The notes under the pieces were generated by a model, which searched no databases, had not been told where the DNA came from, and saw nothing but the letters and a program-made list of their open reading frames with translations. From assembly GCA_019096155.1 (NCBI GenBank), contig JAHCVI010000002.1, forward strand, positions 2,108,001 through 2,172,000: 64,000 nt of DNA, read 5' to 3'. Position 1 is the stretch's first letter. Each line of letters starts with the position of its first letter. Positions 1 to 10,531 of this stretch are shown piece after piece. The translations under genes were made by a program, and so were the position numbers. Origin of the DNA: Staphylotrichum longicolle. Taxonomy: Eukaryota; Ascomycota; Sordariomycetes; Sordariales; Chaetomiaceae.

Positions 1-58
1 GATTTTGTATGACATGGGCAGGGAGGACGATTTCGATGAGGAGGAGGATGAGATCTAG
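1..58 (+). CDS. 3' end of an unidentified gene (partial)
   Basis: The window opens inside a possible reading frame (codons from base 2) that ends at a TAG at 56-58. The visible residues finish with a strongly acidic tail, MGREDDFDEEEDEI. Acidic C-termini like this are common in nuclear and ribosome-biogenesis proteins, but 18 codons cannot identify a family. A second frame is also open across the same bases, so even the frame is not certain. The start and function lie upstream of the window. Confidence 0.4.
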   Translation, partial: ILYDMGREDDFDEEEDEI

Positions 59-443
59 TGGTGTTCGGGACGAGTGTCTGATAACTATCTGGGACATGAG
101 AACTGTGGACTACTGAGCGGCTTTGGCTGTAGTTCCTTGACATGTCATTTCTTCGGAATAGGTCTCCAGGATGGGTGCCATGTCTACTTTCTCAGGACCT
201 CGAAGGCCACTTTCATGCCTGTTGACTTTCGAATGCAAAACGGCCTTCAGGCCTGATCGACGTGCTGTGACCCCCACAAAATACAGGGCCTCGGGGCCAC
301 CAACCACACCCCTGCAGGCGCCTTGTCTCAGCCGCACCTCGCCTGTAAATTCCTTGCAGACGTCATTCGTGGATCCTTCAACCTTGCAGCTCCAGTCCCC
401 GTTCTTCCACTTCCACTCCACGCATCCAACAGGCGCAATAATC

Positions 444-1418
444 ATGGCCGACCGACGAGACGGATATTCCCGCCGTGGAGGTGATAGGTCCTACCACGAC
501 AGAAAAGACAGGCGGCGCGATTGGGACGGGCCGAGAGACCGCGCAGACCGCGACGACAACGCCAGCAGACGACACAACGGCGGACGAGACTATGGTAGGG
601 ACAGAGATCGTGAACGAGACCATCGACGGTACCGCTCGCGCTCAAGGGACAGGGGAGACCGCCGGCGCTCGCGCTCACCTGGCCGCGATCGAGGCCACGA
701 TCGACGAGATGGAGACAGGGACGGGCAGAGAGACGGAGGCCACCGGCGGCGGGAGGAGGACCGGGCCGAGCCACAGCGGAATCGCGGGGACAGGAGCGTG
801 AGAGGGGAGCGGGAGCGGTCTGAGCGTGGTATGTCCCATCTATAGTCCTTTCCCACTGGCGTAGTTGCTAACGGTTGTGACCTCCCAGACAAGCCCGGCC
901 GCGACAGGCCCCACGACAGAGACGGTTTCGGTGCCACAGAATCACCCCGCCGCTCAGCCAGCCCCAAGCGGAGCATTGACCGAGACGGCGTCGAACACTC
1001 ACCACTACCCACCCGCTCAAAGCCCAGCAGCACAAGCACCCAGACACCCGCCGCCCCTGTATCATTCAAAGTCAAGAACCGCGACGGCAGCCACGGCCCC
1101 GAAGCGCGCAACCAGGCCACATCAGCTCGCGAGGACGACCATGATCAGCACTATCATGACGAGGGGGACCGACACCAGCCGAGGGGTCGGTTCGACGCGG
1201 AGCCCATGGACGAGGACGACGACGAGGAGCTCGAGGTCGAGGACGAGGGCTTGGACGACATGGCGGCGATGATGGGCTTCGGCGGGTTTGGCACGACAAA
1301 GGGAAAGAAGGTGATCGGAAACAATGTCGGGGCGGCAAGGAAGGAGAAGAAGACAGAGTACCGGCAGTACATGAACCGCGTTGGGGGGTTCAACAGGCCG
1401 CTTAGTCCAGGTCGGTAG
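444..1418 (+). CDS. U4/U6.U5 tri-snRNP 27 kDa-like splicing protein (SNRNP27/DUF1777)
   Basis: Two exons, 444-828 and 889-1418, joined in phase 1 (donor GTATGT, branch GCTAAC at 867-872, acceptor CAG) give 304 residues. Residues 1 to about 130 are an RS/RD-rich low-complexity segment of the kind seen in splicing factors. A Ser/Pro linker and an acidic stretch (DEDDDEELEVEDEG) follow. The last 60 or so residues carry the hallmark of the SNRNP27 family: MMGFGGFGTTKGKK, then KKTEYRQYMNRVGGFNRPLS. The family is a component of the U4/U6.U5 tri-snRNP and acts in spliceosome activation in the nucleus; this role is inferred from the conserved C-terminus. The start is the first ATG of the long RS frame. 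The next gene is on the same strand about 380 bp downstream. Confidence 0.9.
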
Positions 1419-1796
1419 GCGGACGGTGTTTGGAGGAACTGAATTGATACCCTGGTTATGTGATGCAACAGCAGCCTATGGAAGCCTTAAAGGTGTTGCT
1501 GGTTTTGTGAGTGAGATTTTGTGCACCTTCTCGGTCCTGCTCATCACCAACTTGAGTCTCTCTCTTTGCGTTGGAATTGATAAGGGTTAGGGTATTGATA
1601 CATCCTGCGATTTGGATGAAATGCACTTTCATGAGCACCTTGACGGCTCGCATCATTTTCATCATCTCGGGGCGGCAAAATCCTCCACCTTTGATTCGGC
1701 TGCAACCCGATTGAATCCCTATACCAACACATCCCGGTCACCCAACTTTCTTGTCTGATCTCATACTTGACACTCCATTCATCCAATCTTGACAAG
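1419..1796. other. Intergenic region between two plus-strand genes
   Basis: About 380 bp holding the 3' flank of the SNRNP27-like gene and the promoter/leader of the SMAP-domain gene. No RNA gene, repeat or convincing additional exon is visible. Confidence 0.6.
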
Positions 1797-2843
1797 ATGG
1801 GCGATAAGTCGAAGAAAAAGGCCAAGGAGCCCAAGGACGAAGCTGCCCTCGCAACAACTGTCAAGGACAAGAAGAAGTCCAAAAAGACCAAGGTCGACCA
1901 GTCAACCCCGCCAGAGACGGACTCTTCTGCAGCCTCCGAGGTTGAGGAGCAACCCGCAGACGCCAAGAAGTCTAAGAAGGAGAAGAAGAAGAAGGATGGC
2001 AAGCGCAAGCGCGAGGCTGAAGCTGAAGCCGAAATCCCGGCCAAGGGCGAGAAAGTGAATGCGGAGGAGGAGGTTGAGCGCCCGAAGAAAAAGAAGAAGG
2101 ACGCCAAGGCCGAGAAGAAGAAGGATAAAAGGGCGAAGACCAAGGAGGCGAAGGAGGAGGAGGACCTGTCAGGACGTGAAGAGGAGGAGAACGCCAAGGA
2201 TAGCAGCGCTGAGTCCAAGAAGAAGGACAAGAAGAAGGACAAGGAGTCCAAGGGAGTCGCCGAGCCGGTTGAGTCGTTTGAGAAGGGGCACAAGTCGAAG
2301 AAGGACAAGAAGAAGCGCAAGCAGAAGGATGAGGATGGGGATGAGGAGATGGCTGATGTGAGCTATACCGCTCCTGAACCCGAGGAGCTTGAGGCGCCAA
2401 AGGAGAAGAAGAGCAAGGAGAAGAAGGAAAAGAAGGACACGAAGGACAAGAAGGACACGAAGGACACGAAGGACAAGAAGGACAAGAAAGAAAAAAAGGA
2501 GAAAAAGGACAAGTCCAAGAAGGACAAAGATCCAGAGGCATTAGAGGCACCACCCAAGGAGCAGGCCCCAGCCCCAGCCCCCGCTGCGGCTCCTGCGGTC
2601 GACCTCGCCGAGCGTTGGAACGTGAACGGCCTCGGCGGTGGCTCTTCGAGACAGAGCAAGTTTATGCGGCTCCTCGGCGGGAAGAAGCAAGGCGCCACCC
2701 TGACCGGCAGCAGCGAAGCACAGGTGGGTCCCCGCAAGCGGTTCGACATTGGGCAGGTCTCGCAGGAGCTCGAGAAACAGTTCGACGCGGGCATCCATAT
2801 GAAGTTTGGCGGCGGTGGCCAGCGCAAGGGACTGGGCGCTTGA
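1797..2843 (+). CDS. Lysine-rich nuclear protein with C-terminal SMAP (small acidic protein-like) domain
   Basis: Single exon, 348 residues from the ATG at 1797 (context AAGATGG; the frame continues 10 codons upstream without a better start). Residues 1 to about 255 are extremely rich in Lys, Glu and Asp with many KKxKK blocks and a short KDTKDKK tandem, so strongly basic/acidic and probably disordered, with many candidate nuclear or nucleolar localisation signals. The last 75 or so residues are the only ordered part: WNVNGLGGGSSRQSKFMRLLGG, RKRFDIGQVSQELEKQFDAG and a glycine-rich GGGGQRKGLGA end. This pattern matches the SMAP-type domain shared by animal C11orf58 and fungal nucleolar proteins. 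The biochemical function of the family is poorly known, so none is assigned. Confidence 0.8.
   Translation: MGDKSKKKAKEPKDEAALATTVKDKKKSKKTKVDQSTPPETDSSAASEVEEQPADAKKSKKEKKKKDGKRKREAEAEAEIPAKGEKVNAEEEVERPKKKKKDAKAEKKKDKRAKTKEAKEEEDLSGREEEENAKDSSAESKKKDKKKDKESKGVAEPVESFEKGHKSKKDKKKRKQKDEDGDEEMADVSYTAPEPEELEAPKEKKSKEKKEKKDTKDKKDTKDTKDKKDKKEKKEKKDKSKKDKDPEALEAPPKEQAPAPAPAAAPAVDLAERWNVNGLGGGSSRQSKFMRLLGGKKQGATLTGSSEAQVGPRKRFDIGQVSQELEKQFDAGIHMKFGGGGQRKGLGA
2430..2500 (+). repeat. Imperfect 9-12 nt tandem repeat coding KDTKDKKDKK
   Basis: Within the lysine-rich gene, units of AAGGACACG and AAGGACAAG alternate several times without interruption. The repeat keeps the frame, so unit gain or loss would change only the length of the charged linker. 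Confidence 0.7.
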
Positions 2844-3194
2844 GCCGAAAGATAGAATGTGTAGCTTTTATCTTTGCTGTAACTCCGGCAGACGATACCA
2901 GCCATACAGAGTAAATGGCAGAAAATGTTCAAATCCCCCAACAACCGCCGCCATCTTGCAGTCTTTCCGGCAACATGGTATACGCTAGTAAATCACACCC
3001 CCAGCCCTTCCCAAACAAGGCCGCATAGTAGTACATGGGGTCTGGGACTCGGCCAGCTCGCGCCGCCGGGTCCCAGAGTCGAAGTGATCCTCGTTGGTGC
3101 GTGGCTAGCATCCTGCTGGCACGGCCCGCCCATGGACGATACTTTTGTTGTATGTCCTTCCGTTTGTTATCCTCCGTTGCAGATCTGTGATCGA
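2844..3194. other. Convergent 3' intergenic region
   Basis: About 350 bp between the stops of the SMAP-domain gene (+) and RAMP4 (-). It should carry both 3' UTRs. No gene, repeat or structured RNA is recognised. Confidence 0.6.
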
Positions 3195-3523
3195 TCACCG
3201 CAGGAACACGCGGGAGATGACCTCAAAGATGAGACCGCCGAAGACGACGAAGCCAAGGAGGACTAGGGTTCTCAGAGTCAGTCGAGGTTTCGCCTCCTGG
3301 CAAAAGCAGGGCAAAAGAAGCCGTACCGAGCCAGATGGGAGAGATGGGCGACTTGGGCGCGTCCTTGGCCCGCTTCTTGATCTGGTCCTCCGACTTGCCC
3401 ATGCGCGACTCGTTATCCTTGGCGAACTTGAGGTTTGCCCTCCTTTGCTGCGGTGTTTGCGCCTGTGGGCTCTGCGGTTAGTCAATGGTAGACTGGGAGG
3501 CAAGAACACGGCGCGCGTACCAT
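3195..3523 (-). CDS. YSY6: RAMP4/Ysy6 stress-associated ER membrane protein
   Basis: Three exons on the minus strand: 3523-3521 (only the ATG), 3471-3327 and 3262-3195, giving 71 residues. The product starts MSPQAQTPQQRRANLKFA, continues with a polar segment containing DNESRMGKSEDQIKKR, and ends with one hydrophobic helix (LVLLGFVVFGGLIFEVIS) followed by RVFLR. Size, polar N-terminus and a single C-terminal membrane anchor match RAMP4/SERP1, a tail-anchored protein at the Sec61 translocon that protects membrane proteins during ER stress. Intron 1 starts directly after the ATG (GTACGC); an alternative acceptor nine bases further in would delete residues SPQ. Intron 2 starts GTACGG and ends CTAG. 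The small size and split start codon make it easy to miss. Confidence 0.9.
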
Positions 3524-4185
3524 TGTGGTGATGTGTGAGGATGGTGGGGAAAAGGGAGATGCAACGGTGAGCTTGGGGTGGTTCTGCTGGTTCCGCTGGT
3601 ATCGTCCGTGTGGGAGAGGGGTGTCAAAGGGGTTCGCAAGAGATGGAAATGGCGAGGACCGGGGAATTGGATTGACTGGAGAGTATTTGGAGGTTTGCAG
3701 ATACGAGAAACCTGGTTGGGGCGTGCTGGGCAAGTTGATCAAATTCCAGAAATGGGACAGATTGCAAGCTCGCGACTTCCATCTGGCCAGTCTGTCGTGT
3801 GGAGGGACCCAATGCAGCTGAAGTGGGGCTCCCGCAGAGGCCCCTTGCTGGTTCCGGCAAGCGGCAATCACCCGCAGACAGGGGTGCCACGGGAGTCCAG
3901 GCAGAGCGGGCCCTGCGCTGGCCAACCACGAGGCTGCCCGAGCCCGCAGATCCTCGATATTGGCATCCCATTTGACTGCCCGCGTCTTTCATGGAGTTTG
4001 ACGTTCGTGGTCGAAGCTTCAGCTCACCCTAAGTTCACCTCACTAACGGACCCGCCAAAAAAAGTACACGGATAGATAATCTGCCAACGCCTCTTGGAAT
4101 CAATAGATTGGCTGCGGCATCAGCCCAGAACCCGGCACATCGGCAACCCGCCTCGCAACAGAACAAACTTTAACAGCCACGCACT
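3524..4185. other. Divergent promoter region
   Basis: About 660 bp separating the start codons of RAMP4 (-) and the small mitochondrial-type protein (+). Both promoters must lie here. No clear TATA box or other gene is seen. Confidence 0.55.
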
Positions 4186-4793
4186 ATGAATGCTCCCCTG
4201 AGAACAGCCCTCGCCAGGGCGGCACGATCAACCCCCTCATCCCTCGCCTCCACCCAACTCAGACGCTACTCCCAACAACAACATCGACCATCAGCAACCG
4301 TAGGACCCCCTGAATCACAAGTCCCACCCCACCAGCTGGTCAAACCTCACGTTAACACGCACTCCCATGACAGGGCGCCTTTTACAAAACCTTCACCCGG
4401 CCCGTCGCCAAGTGCGCCCTCCTCGCCGTCTTCGTCTACCAGCTCGCCTACTTTGGCTGGACCAAGCTGGAGGCGGACGAGATCAAGGAAGAGCGGCAGG
4501 GTGAGTGAATGTCAGCCTTTCTTTTGCACCAGGGTCCAATCCGAGCCATCTGGTCTTTCCGTCTGCCACGGTCGGGACGAGTTCAGGCTTGACTGTTTGG
4601 GGTTCCTTTTCACAAAACTGACTCGTCACGGGGCGTGCTAGCGGAAATCACTCTGCTCGAGGCCCAAGTTCGGGCATTGCAGGCGGCAAAGGCTGCGGAG
4701 GAAGTTGCTGCGAGTTTAAGTGCGGATGTGAGTCCGAAAGAGGGAGGGAAGGAGGGCGAAGGGAAGGGGGGTCCGTGGTGGCGGTGGAAGTAA
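4186..4793 (+). CDS. Small predicted mitochondrial inner-membrane protein, uncharacterised
   Basis: Three exons (4186-4299, 4374-4500, 4642-4793) give 130 residues and close in frame with TAA. The N-terminus, MNAPLRTALARAARSTPSS then LRRYSQQQ, is rich in Arg/Ser/Ala without acidic residues, as in mitochondrial presequences. Exon 2 encodes AFYKTFTRPVAKCALLAVFVYQ and onward, a single membrane helix, followed by charged residues (KLEADEIKEERQ). Exon 3 continues a predicted coiled coil (LLEAQVRALQAAKAAEEVAA) and ends in a Gly/Lys-rich tail with PWWRWK. This layout recalls small assembly factors of the inner membrane such as Ina17-type proteins, but I do not recognise a diagnostic motif, so the identity stays open. 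Confidence 0.75.
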
Positions 4794-5310
4794 CTTGAAT
4801 GGGGACAAGGGATGGTCGGCCATGTATGGAGGGGTGAGATCCATAGGGTTTGAGACGAATGGTTGAGATTACATGTTTGGATAATCTCACTTGAAGCGAG
4901 AGAGGACGCGAGATGGCAAATCTGTATTATACACACAACCAATCGACTGAAACAGTATACCCTCTTGATAACGACCATGGTGTGCCTCCAATCCGAGCCA
5001 AGCCGCAACACCGAGGAAGTACCGTCTTGAGCTCTAAGCCAGCGTCTTGTCACCGCTGACCGCCGCCTTCTTAGTACACCAAATCCATCCACCAATACAT
5101 TGTTTTGGTCTATAGCAACCGCAATCAGCGACACCCACCCAGCCCCACCCAACCCAGGATTACCAGAACGCCAGACCCAGCTCAAAGTACAGTGCTTTAC
5201 CAACGTCCTAATGACCATAACCTCCTCTTGAACACCATCCGCCCGCCCTACACCACCAAAAAGCCCAACCATTACCGCCCCGACCATCACCCCCCAACTC
5301 GCAACCACCC
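4794..5310. other. Convergent 3' intergenic region
   Basis: About 520 bp between the stops of the small mitochondrial-type gene (+) and Mid1 (-). It holds the two 3' UTRs; nothing else is recognised. Confidence 0.55.
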
Positions 5311-7214
5311 TCACGCCCCCAGCCACCACATGCGCCGACCCGGGAAGTTACACGTCAGCCCCGCCGTCGGCTCATGCCTGGCATAGTTCCCCTCGAACCC
5401 GATCCACCCGGGCAGCGGACACCCGAACCCCATGGCCGCGGGCAGCTCTGCACCAGCTTGTAGCACAAGTCGTCGCACGGCAGCAGCTCCTTGTACGGCC
5501 CCGGCTGCACCACCTCGTCGATGAGGGGGTTCCGGCTCGAGTTGAACGCCGTGGTGTTGCGCACCCCCGCGCTCGCGAGCGCCTGCGCGTCGAGCACGGT
5601 GCCGTCGGGGAAGGGCTGGCTGACGGCGCGGGGCTGGAGGTAGGGGGCCGCGTTGGAAAAGTCCTCGCAGCGCGGGATGGTGACGGAGCAGAGCCAGTCC
5701 TTGTAGGCGGCGGCGCAGTCGTCGCAGGTGCGCGCGAGCGAGTAGCGCTGGCTGGAGGGCGCCTCGCAGGCGATCTGGGCGAGGGACTTGTTGAAGTTGG
5801 CGTAGACCGAGGCGGCGTAGTCGTCGTAGAATTGAGCCAGTTTGGTCGCGTTGCCGAAGTTGGGGTTGCTCGGGACCGAGTACGCGATCTGGTCGCAGAA
5901 GGCAAGGTCGACGATCAAGGCGCAGTTGCCGTGGTCTGGTCGGACTTGTGAGTACAAACGGCTGCTCAGAATGTGAGGATGGGAAATGAAGGGCTTACCG
6001 GACTTGGTGGTAAAGTTTGTTGCCTTGAATACCGTGGTTCCGCGGACGGTGGAGAGCTGTCTCTTGCCTAGGAGGTTGCCTTCGCTGGCCAAGATACCAA
6101 TGTACTCTGCGCTCGAGTTAAGTCCGCTGAAGAAGAATTGCTGTTTCGGGTGGTTTCCTTGTCCCCTTGTCGTCGTGCCCGTCCTGACCATACTCGTTTG
6201 CCGCCCGTTTTTGATGGCGGCGATCTGGGCGTAGTTTTGCAGACCGCAGAATGAATACTTGAGCCCGTTGATGGCGGGATCCTTCTTGTTGTGCGCAAAC
6301 AACACATAGGGTGGCGTGCTCATGACCTGTTGATCCACGGCTGGATTTGCGCTGTCGGTCAAATCGTGCGTGATCAGGAGGGCGCCTTGCGAGTCGCTGT
6401 CGACCCAAATCAGGTCGGCTTCGTCTTTCTCGTTGTAATTGTAGTAATAGTTGTCTACCGAAGCCGCAACTCTGAAATTGTACGTTCCAGAGAAAACCTC
6501 AGATACATTGGGTGCATGCACGCCAATGTACACTTCCCTATCCGTGGTGAGGTTATACACTGCGGCTCCCTCCATGAAGACTACCATGGCCTGAGACTTC
6601 TCGTCCTTGAGAGGCCCGGGAGACTGGTTCTCTGCCGACGTCGAGACGAAAAGGGTGAGCTGAGGGGGGTCCATTGTCGTTTTTGACGGGTCAATCGGCT
6701 GCGGCTGTTGACAAGTATTTGCCGATATGTAGACTGTGCGCGAGGATTGCCGCCTCGCGAGTTTCTGTTCCTCCTCTTGATGTTCCGCGGCGCCAGCGCC
6801 AGCGCCGGGGTCTCTCTCCCGTGACACATCATGCTCGCCCCTCAGCTCTAACCCGCCCGTTTCTGTTCCCCGCCCTGATACCGCAGGCAATGCAAACACA
6901 AAAAACTGTGTCGTCCCCTCGTCGACATTCATGGGCATGGCCTCATTGTTGGTCAACGCCGTGACCCCAGCAGGCGCCCGCCCAATAATGCTCCTGTCGA
7001 ACGGCGTGAACTCGGGTTCATACGTCGGATCGAGCCGGCTCCGCGCCTCCGGTTCCGTCGGGAAGTCGAGATTGTCGAAGACGACGGGCAATGCAGTCTC
7101 GAACTCGGCAGCGAGGGCAAAGTTTGGCGGGAACAGGACCAGGTAGAGCAGAAGCAGGAGACACGAGGCGACGAGAGACGCCGCCAGACGTGACTGCAGA
7201 GGGCTGAGATGCAT
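5311..7214 (-). CDS. mid1: Mid1 stretch-activated Ca2+ channel component, apparent 1-nt frameshift near 3' end
   Basis: The minus-strand frame starts at ATG 7214 (an in-frame ATG 20 codons upstream is less likely because the hydrophobic signal/anchor, LAASLVASCLLLLLYLVLF, begins right after 7214). The product is a secreted or membrane-tethered glycoprotein of about 616 residues with many N-x-S/T sites and a C-terminal Cys-rich region (CALIVDLAFCDQIAYSVPSN, CDDCAAAYKDWLCSVTIPRCEDF, LPCDDLCYKLVQSC), the signature of Mid1, partner of the Cch1 plasma-membrane calcium channel. A 54-nt intron (5998-5945, GTAAGC..AAG) is likely; it is 18 stop-free codons. After LVQSCP the frame as given runs into unrelated residues and stops at about 5355. 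Reading +1 from about 5440 instead gives AAMGFGCPLPGW, then a further Cys and TGA at 5311-5313, as expected for the family. One base appears missing in the run at 5437-5445. Confidence 0.88.
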
Positions 7215-8239
7215 CGTGACGATATGCCCCCGCGGGGCTCGTTTGATGTTGACTTCGAAGCTCCTGAGAGACAAGTTGCTGGCAACCTCGTCAAGTTCGT
7301 CCTTGCCGTCGTGTGCCTGTCGATCGCTCAGCCGCTAAACCCCCCTGTAGCTGACCACTGAGAGGCCGCCGGCTTATGGCACCATGATCTTTGCGAATCC
7401 ACGCTCGTGCTTACGGAACGCGACGATTTGCACGAATATGGGGCCTGTTTTCGTTTGTCGGATGTCGGCACTATCGCCCCTAAAGTCGGCACAGCTGGAA
7501 TTATCGCGGAGTGGCATGAAGCACAGGACTGCTGCGCCAGCTGAAGCGGTGCCGCCGCGTTCCGGATGAGCAAGGGTCGCAGTACCTAAGGCGGCGTTGG
7601 TGGGGTGCCCCCATGGGCTCCTGCAGTGGGCCCGGGTTGGCGTGCCGTCTGCCAAGGCTTGGGAACAAGCGGCGCGATCAGACCAGCTGGAATCTGGTGG
7701 ATGGACTGTTGGAAGTCGTAGGATCCTTTGTTTGCATATGAAACAGTCGCACAGTCAGCCTGAAGTCTGCCCTTTGGCGCTCATCTCATTCACTGTACTT
7801 GGGCTGCGGCGGGAGAAAGAAATCGAAGAAAAGCACTGCATTGAGAGAAAAGAATTTGCCCATACTTTTGATCGTAGCATGGTGCAATAGGTACACATCC
7901 AGTCGTCACATGCAAAACAACCTTTCTACGTACCCCCAAGGAAATCCACTTGTCCAAAGGAACCAAAGGAAATCCGCGCCAGTATAAATCCCCTATTGAC
8001 CCTTCAACAAGGTAAGGACCCTCCACACCTGCCGGGTTGTCAAGCTGGTCTCCCACTGCTGTCGTTGGTTTGCGTGGCCAAGGAATTCATTCATGTCCAA
8101 CGTCCGAATGGAAGCCACCACTTTGTTTGTAATTCACCACACTTACTCCACGGTCCTGGCCGGGCCACGCTCAAAGCCACGCGCTTTGCTTTGTTTTTCA
8201 CCGGAGGCCCGGGAACCGGACTGGATGACCACGGGTCAT
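7215..8239. other. Intergenic region upstream of mid1 and downstream of yop1
   Basis: About 1 kb. It must contain the mid1 promoter (minus strand) and the yop1 3' UTR. Only short, poorly supported ORFs are present; no RNA gene or repeat is recognised. Confidence 0.55.
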
Positions 8240-8985
8240 CTACTCGGTGTGGAGGGAGTCGACCTTCGCGCGGAGACCGCTGGCAGTGGAGTGAGAGTTG
8301 TGGAAGTAGCGGCCGAGAGTGGGAGCCAGGAACGAGTTGAAGATAATCTCGGCACCCCTGGACCGCTGTCAGTGCCTGGAGAGGACGTGGGCATCAAAGT
8401 GAAAACTTACTTAAAGGCGGGGAGAGACAGCCACAGCAGGAAGACAAACTTGAAAGTATAGTAGAACGGGAACCAGTAGACGACGCTGACAAGGCTCTCC
8501 AGGACACTATCACGCCGTTAGCTTTTTGTCTTGGTGTCGCATCGCCGCAGATGGGTCTTACGTGAAGAAAGCAAACACAACCCAGTACTAGAAACTGTTA
8601 GCACAACTCGCATCGTTGACCAAGAACTGGCACGGCCACTCACAGTCAGCCACTGAGTATCATCGGCCTTGTTGGCAGTAAACAGCGCGCCGAGCGAATA
8701 GTATCCGGGAATCACGAAACCAGCAATGTTGGTCAAGAGCTGGCCGCCGAGGTTGAAGACGATCAGGAAGAAATACAGGGCGCCGAGGCCAAGCACAGCG
8801 TAGGCCTTGGGAACCGACGTCTGCCTCTCAAGGTTGTTGAGGGCGGGGTACTTGGAGAGCTGCAGCGCCTTTCAGTCAGATAAAGCTCGGGTCTGTGTGT
8901 GGAGGAGACGGATCCGGCGGGTTCGACGCACCTCCTTGTCGAGCTGCGAGACGTAGTGCTGCACGCGATCCTGAGGAGAAGACAT
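8240..8985 (-). CDS. yop1: Yop1/REEP (TB2/DP1/HVA22) ER membrane-shaping protein
   Basis: Five exons on the minus strand (8985-8932, 8859-8644, 8587-8562, 8506-8411, 8357-8240) give 169 residues; all junctions are GT-AG and phase-consistent, and exon 3 is only 26 nt. The N-terminus MSSPQDRVQHYVSQLDKE leads into LSKYPALNNLE, then long paired hydrophobic segments (AVLGLGALYFFLIVFNLGG; GFVIPGYYSLGALF; YWVVFAFFTVLESL; VVYWFPFYYTFKFVFLLWLS) and an amphipathic end (GAEIIFNSFLAPTLGRYFHN). The order and spacing are those of Yop1/REEP5, which wedges hairpins into the outer leaflet of the ER membrane to make tubules, acting with reticulons. Length matches the family. The multi-intron structure hides it from simple ORF finding. 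Confidence 0.95.
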
Positions 8986-9506
8986 TGTTGCGTTGAGGAG
9001 CAGGTGTAGATGCTACGAGCGGATCTAGAAGAACGGAGTTGTCAGAAGCAGTCTCTCGCAACACCAGGAGATGCGGTTGTGTGGGTTCGATGCCAGCTTT
9101 CGGCAGTTCGGCGGGGGTGTCGCTGGGCGCCTTGAGCTCCCAGAAGTGCTAGCAATGGAGTAAAGAAAGCGGAATCGGGGTTTGAATAGCTTACACTATG
9201 ATATTGATGCGCAAAGCAGTTGTATGGAGAACTCAGGGGATCTTGGTCTGCGAGATTTGGGTTGGAAATAAGATAACGGAGAGCTCGGTGTGGGCGGCAG
9301 GGGAAGTGGATGCAGGGGCAGGTGTGAAGCAATGACGACTGCTACGTGTGCATGAAACCCCAGTCACAAGCTCCAGCCCCCAGCAGCTCCTGATTTTGGC
9401 GCATGACGCACACAGAAAGGAGGTGCGTAAAATCACGTGTCAGCGCGGGCTTTGAAACTGGCTGTTATAGAGGGAAATTTGGAACAGAACAACATCGCCA
9501 AGCAAA
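8986..9506. other. Intergenic region, yop1 promoter side
   Basis: About 520 bp between the yop1 start and the tRNA gene. No further gene or repeat is recognised. Confidence 0.55.
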
Positions 9507-9580
9507 GGTCCGATGGTGTAGTTGGTTATCACGTCAGTCTAACACACTGAAGGTCTCCAGTTCGAGCCTGGATCGGATCA
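9507..9580 (+). tRNA. tRNA-Val (anticodon AAC)
   Basis: A 74-nt cloverleaf can be folded by eye: acceptor GGTCCGA (9507-9513) pairs with TCGGATC with one G-T pair and discriminator A at 9580; anticodon stem TCAGT/ACTGA encloses the 7-nt loop CTAACAC, whose central AAC is the anticodon; T arm TCCAG-TTCGAGC-CTGGA carries the B box. The A-box region reads TGGTGTAGTTGG. There is no intron. A TTTT run at 9589-9592 would end RNA polymerase III transcription. The AAC anticodon (inosine-modified) reads most Val codons. Confidence 0.95.
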
Positions 9581-10531
9581 GCTTCTACTTTTGCGAGATC
9601 TGCCGTCATTTAGCTTTTTGGCTGAGAATTGGGGGGTGAAGTGTTCAGTTGCGCCCTCCTCCGCAGGAGCCATTTTCTTCTTGTGATCGCGGTCGCTGGT
9701 TGGGCCCTCTATCTTGCTGAGCAAGCAAGTTGCAACCACCTGCAAAGCGATGGCAATGTAAAAAGAAAGAGTCTTATGGTCCAACACCACTGCGGAGCGT
9801 AAAGGCTGGGATCACATAGCTAACACGCTGATGCTGCAGCTAACGAAGAAAGTTTGTAACGGCTCGGCGGGTTACGGCGCGTATTCTAAACCCATTGATA
9901 GGTATCTACCTGCGTATCTGCGTCTCGGCGACTTGTTGACGTTTGTGGCCCTCGCAAAAAGTATGTGCCTTGCATGACCGAGACCCTACCGTTGTGCAAC
10001 TGCATACGGGAGGCATGATGCTGCCCTTGAACTCCTTGGTACCGGGGGTCTACTTGCCAAAAGTATGCCCGAAAGACGGCATGCCAAAGCAGAGCCAAAG
10101 CAGAGACAGGCCAGCCAACTCTTAATAGCACCCCCCTCCCGATGAAGCGACCGAACTCTCTCTTGCAGAATCGAAGCAAGCGAGCCAATTGAGTCGAGAC
10201 CCCGATGCGAGGTGGGGCCGCTTGGTACGTGCGGGGAGCGCATTGCCCCGGTACCGCCTCCCATGTTTGTTGATTTCTTCCCTCCCTCCTCCTCCAAAGG
10301 AAATGCGGAATTGACCACGTCCCCGCGGGTTGACAGCGCAGCACCTCGCTCCCCGACGCGCTTGCTCATGCACCACTCCGAATCTCTGGCGTTGTCGTAT
10401 ACCTATTGATTAGTGAATTTCTTCCATCTTTTCCCTTGCACTGCCGGCGGCCTTTTCCCTGTCGCAAAGCGCCCTTCGTCATCTCTGTTTTTGTTGGAGG
10501 CAGCAGTTGTTTGTCCATTCCAGGAGTGGCA
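9581..10531. other. Intergenic region upstream of the RFX gene
   Basis: About 950 bp, with the Pol III terminator at its left end and a pyrimidine-rich leader before the RFX start codon at its right end. Short ORFs on both strands have no recognisable features. Confidence 0.55.
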
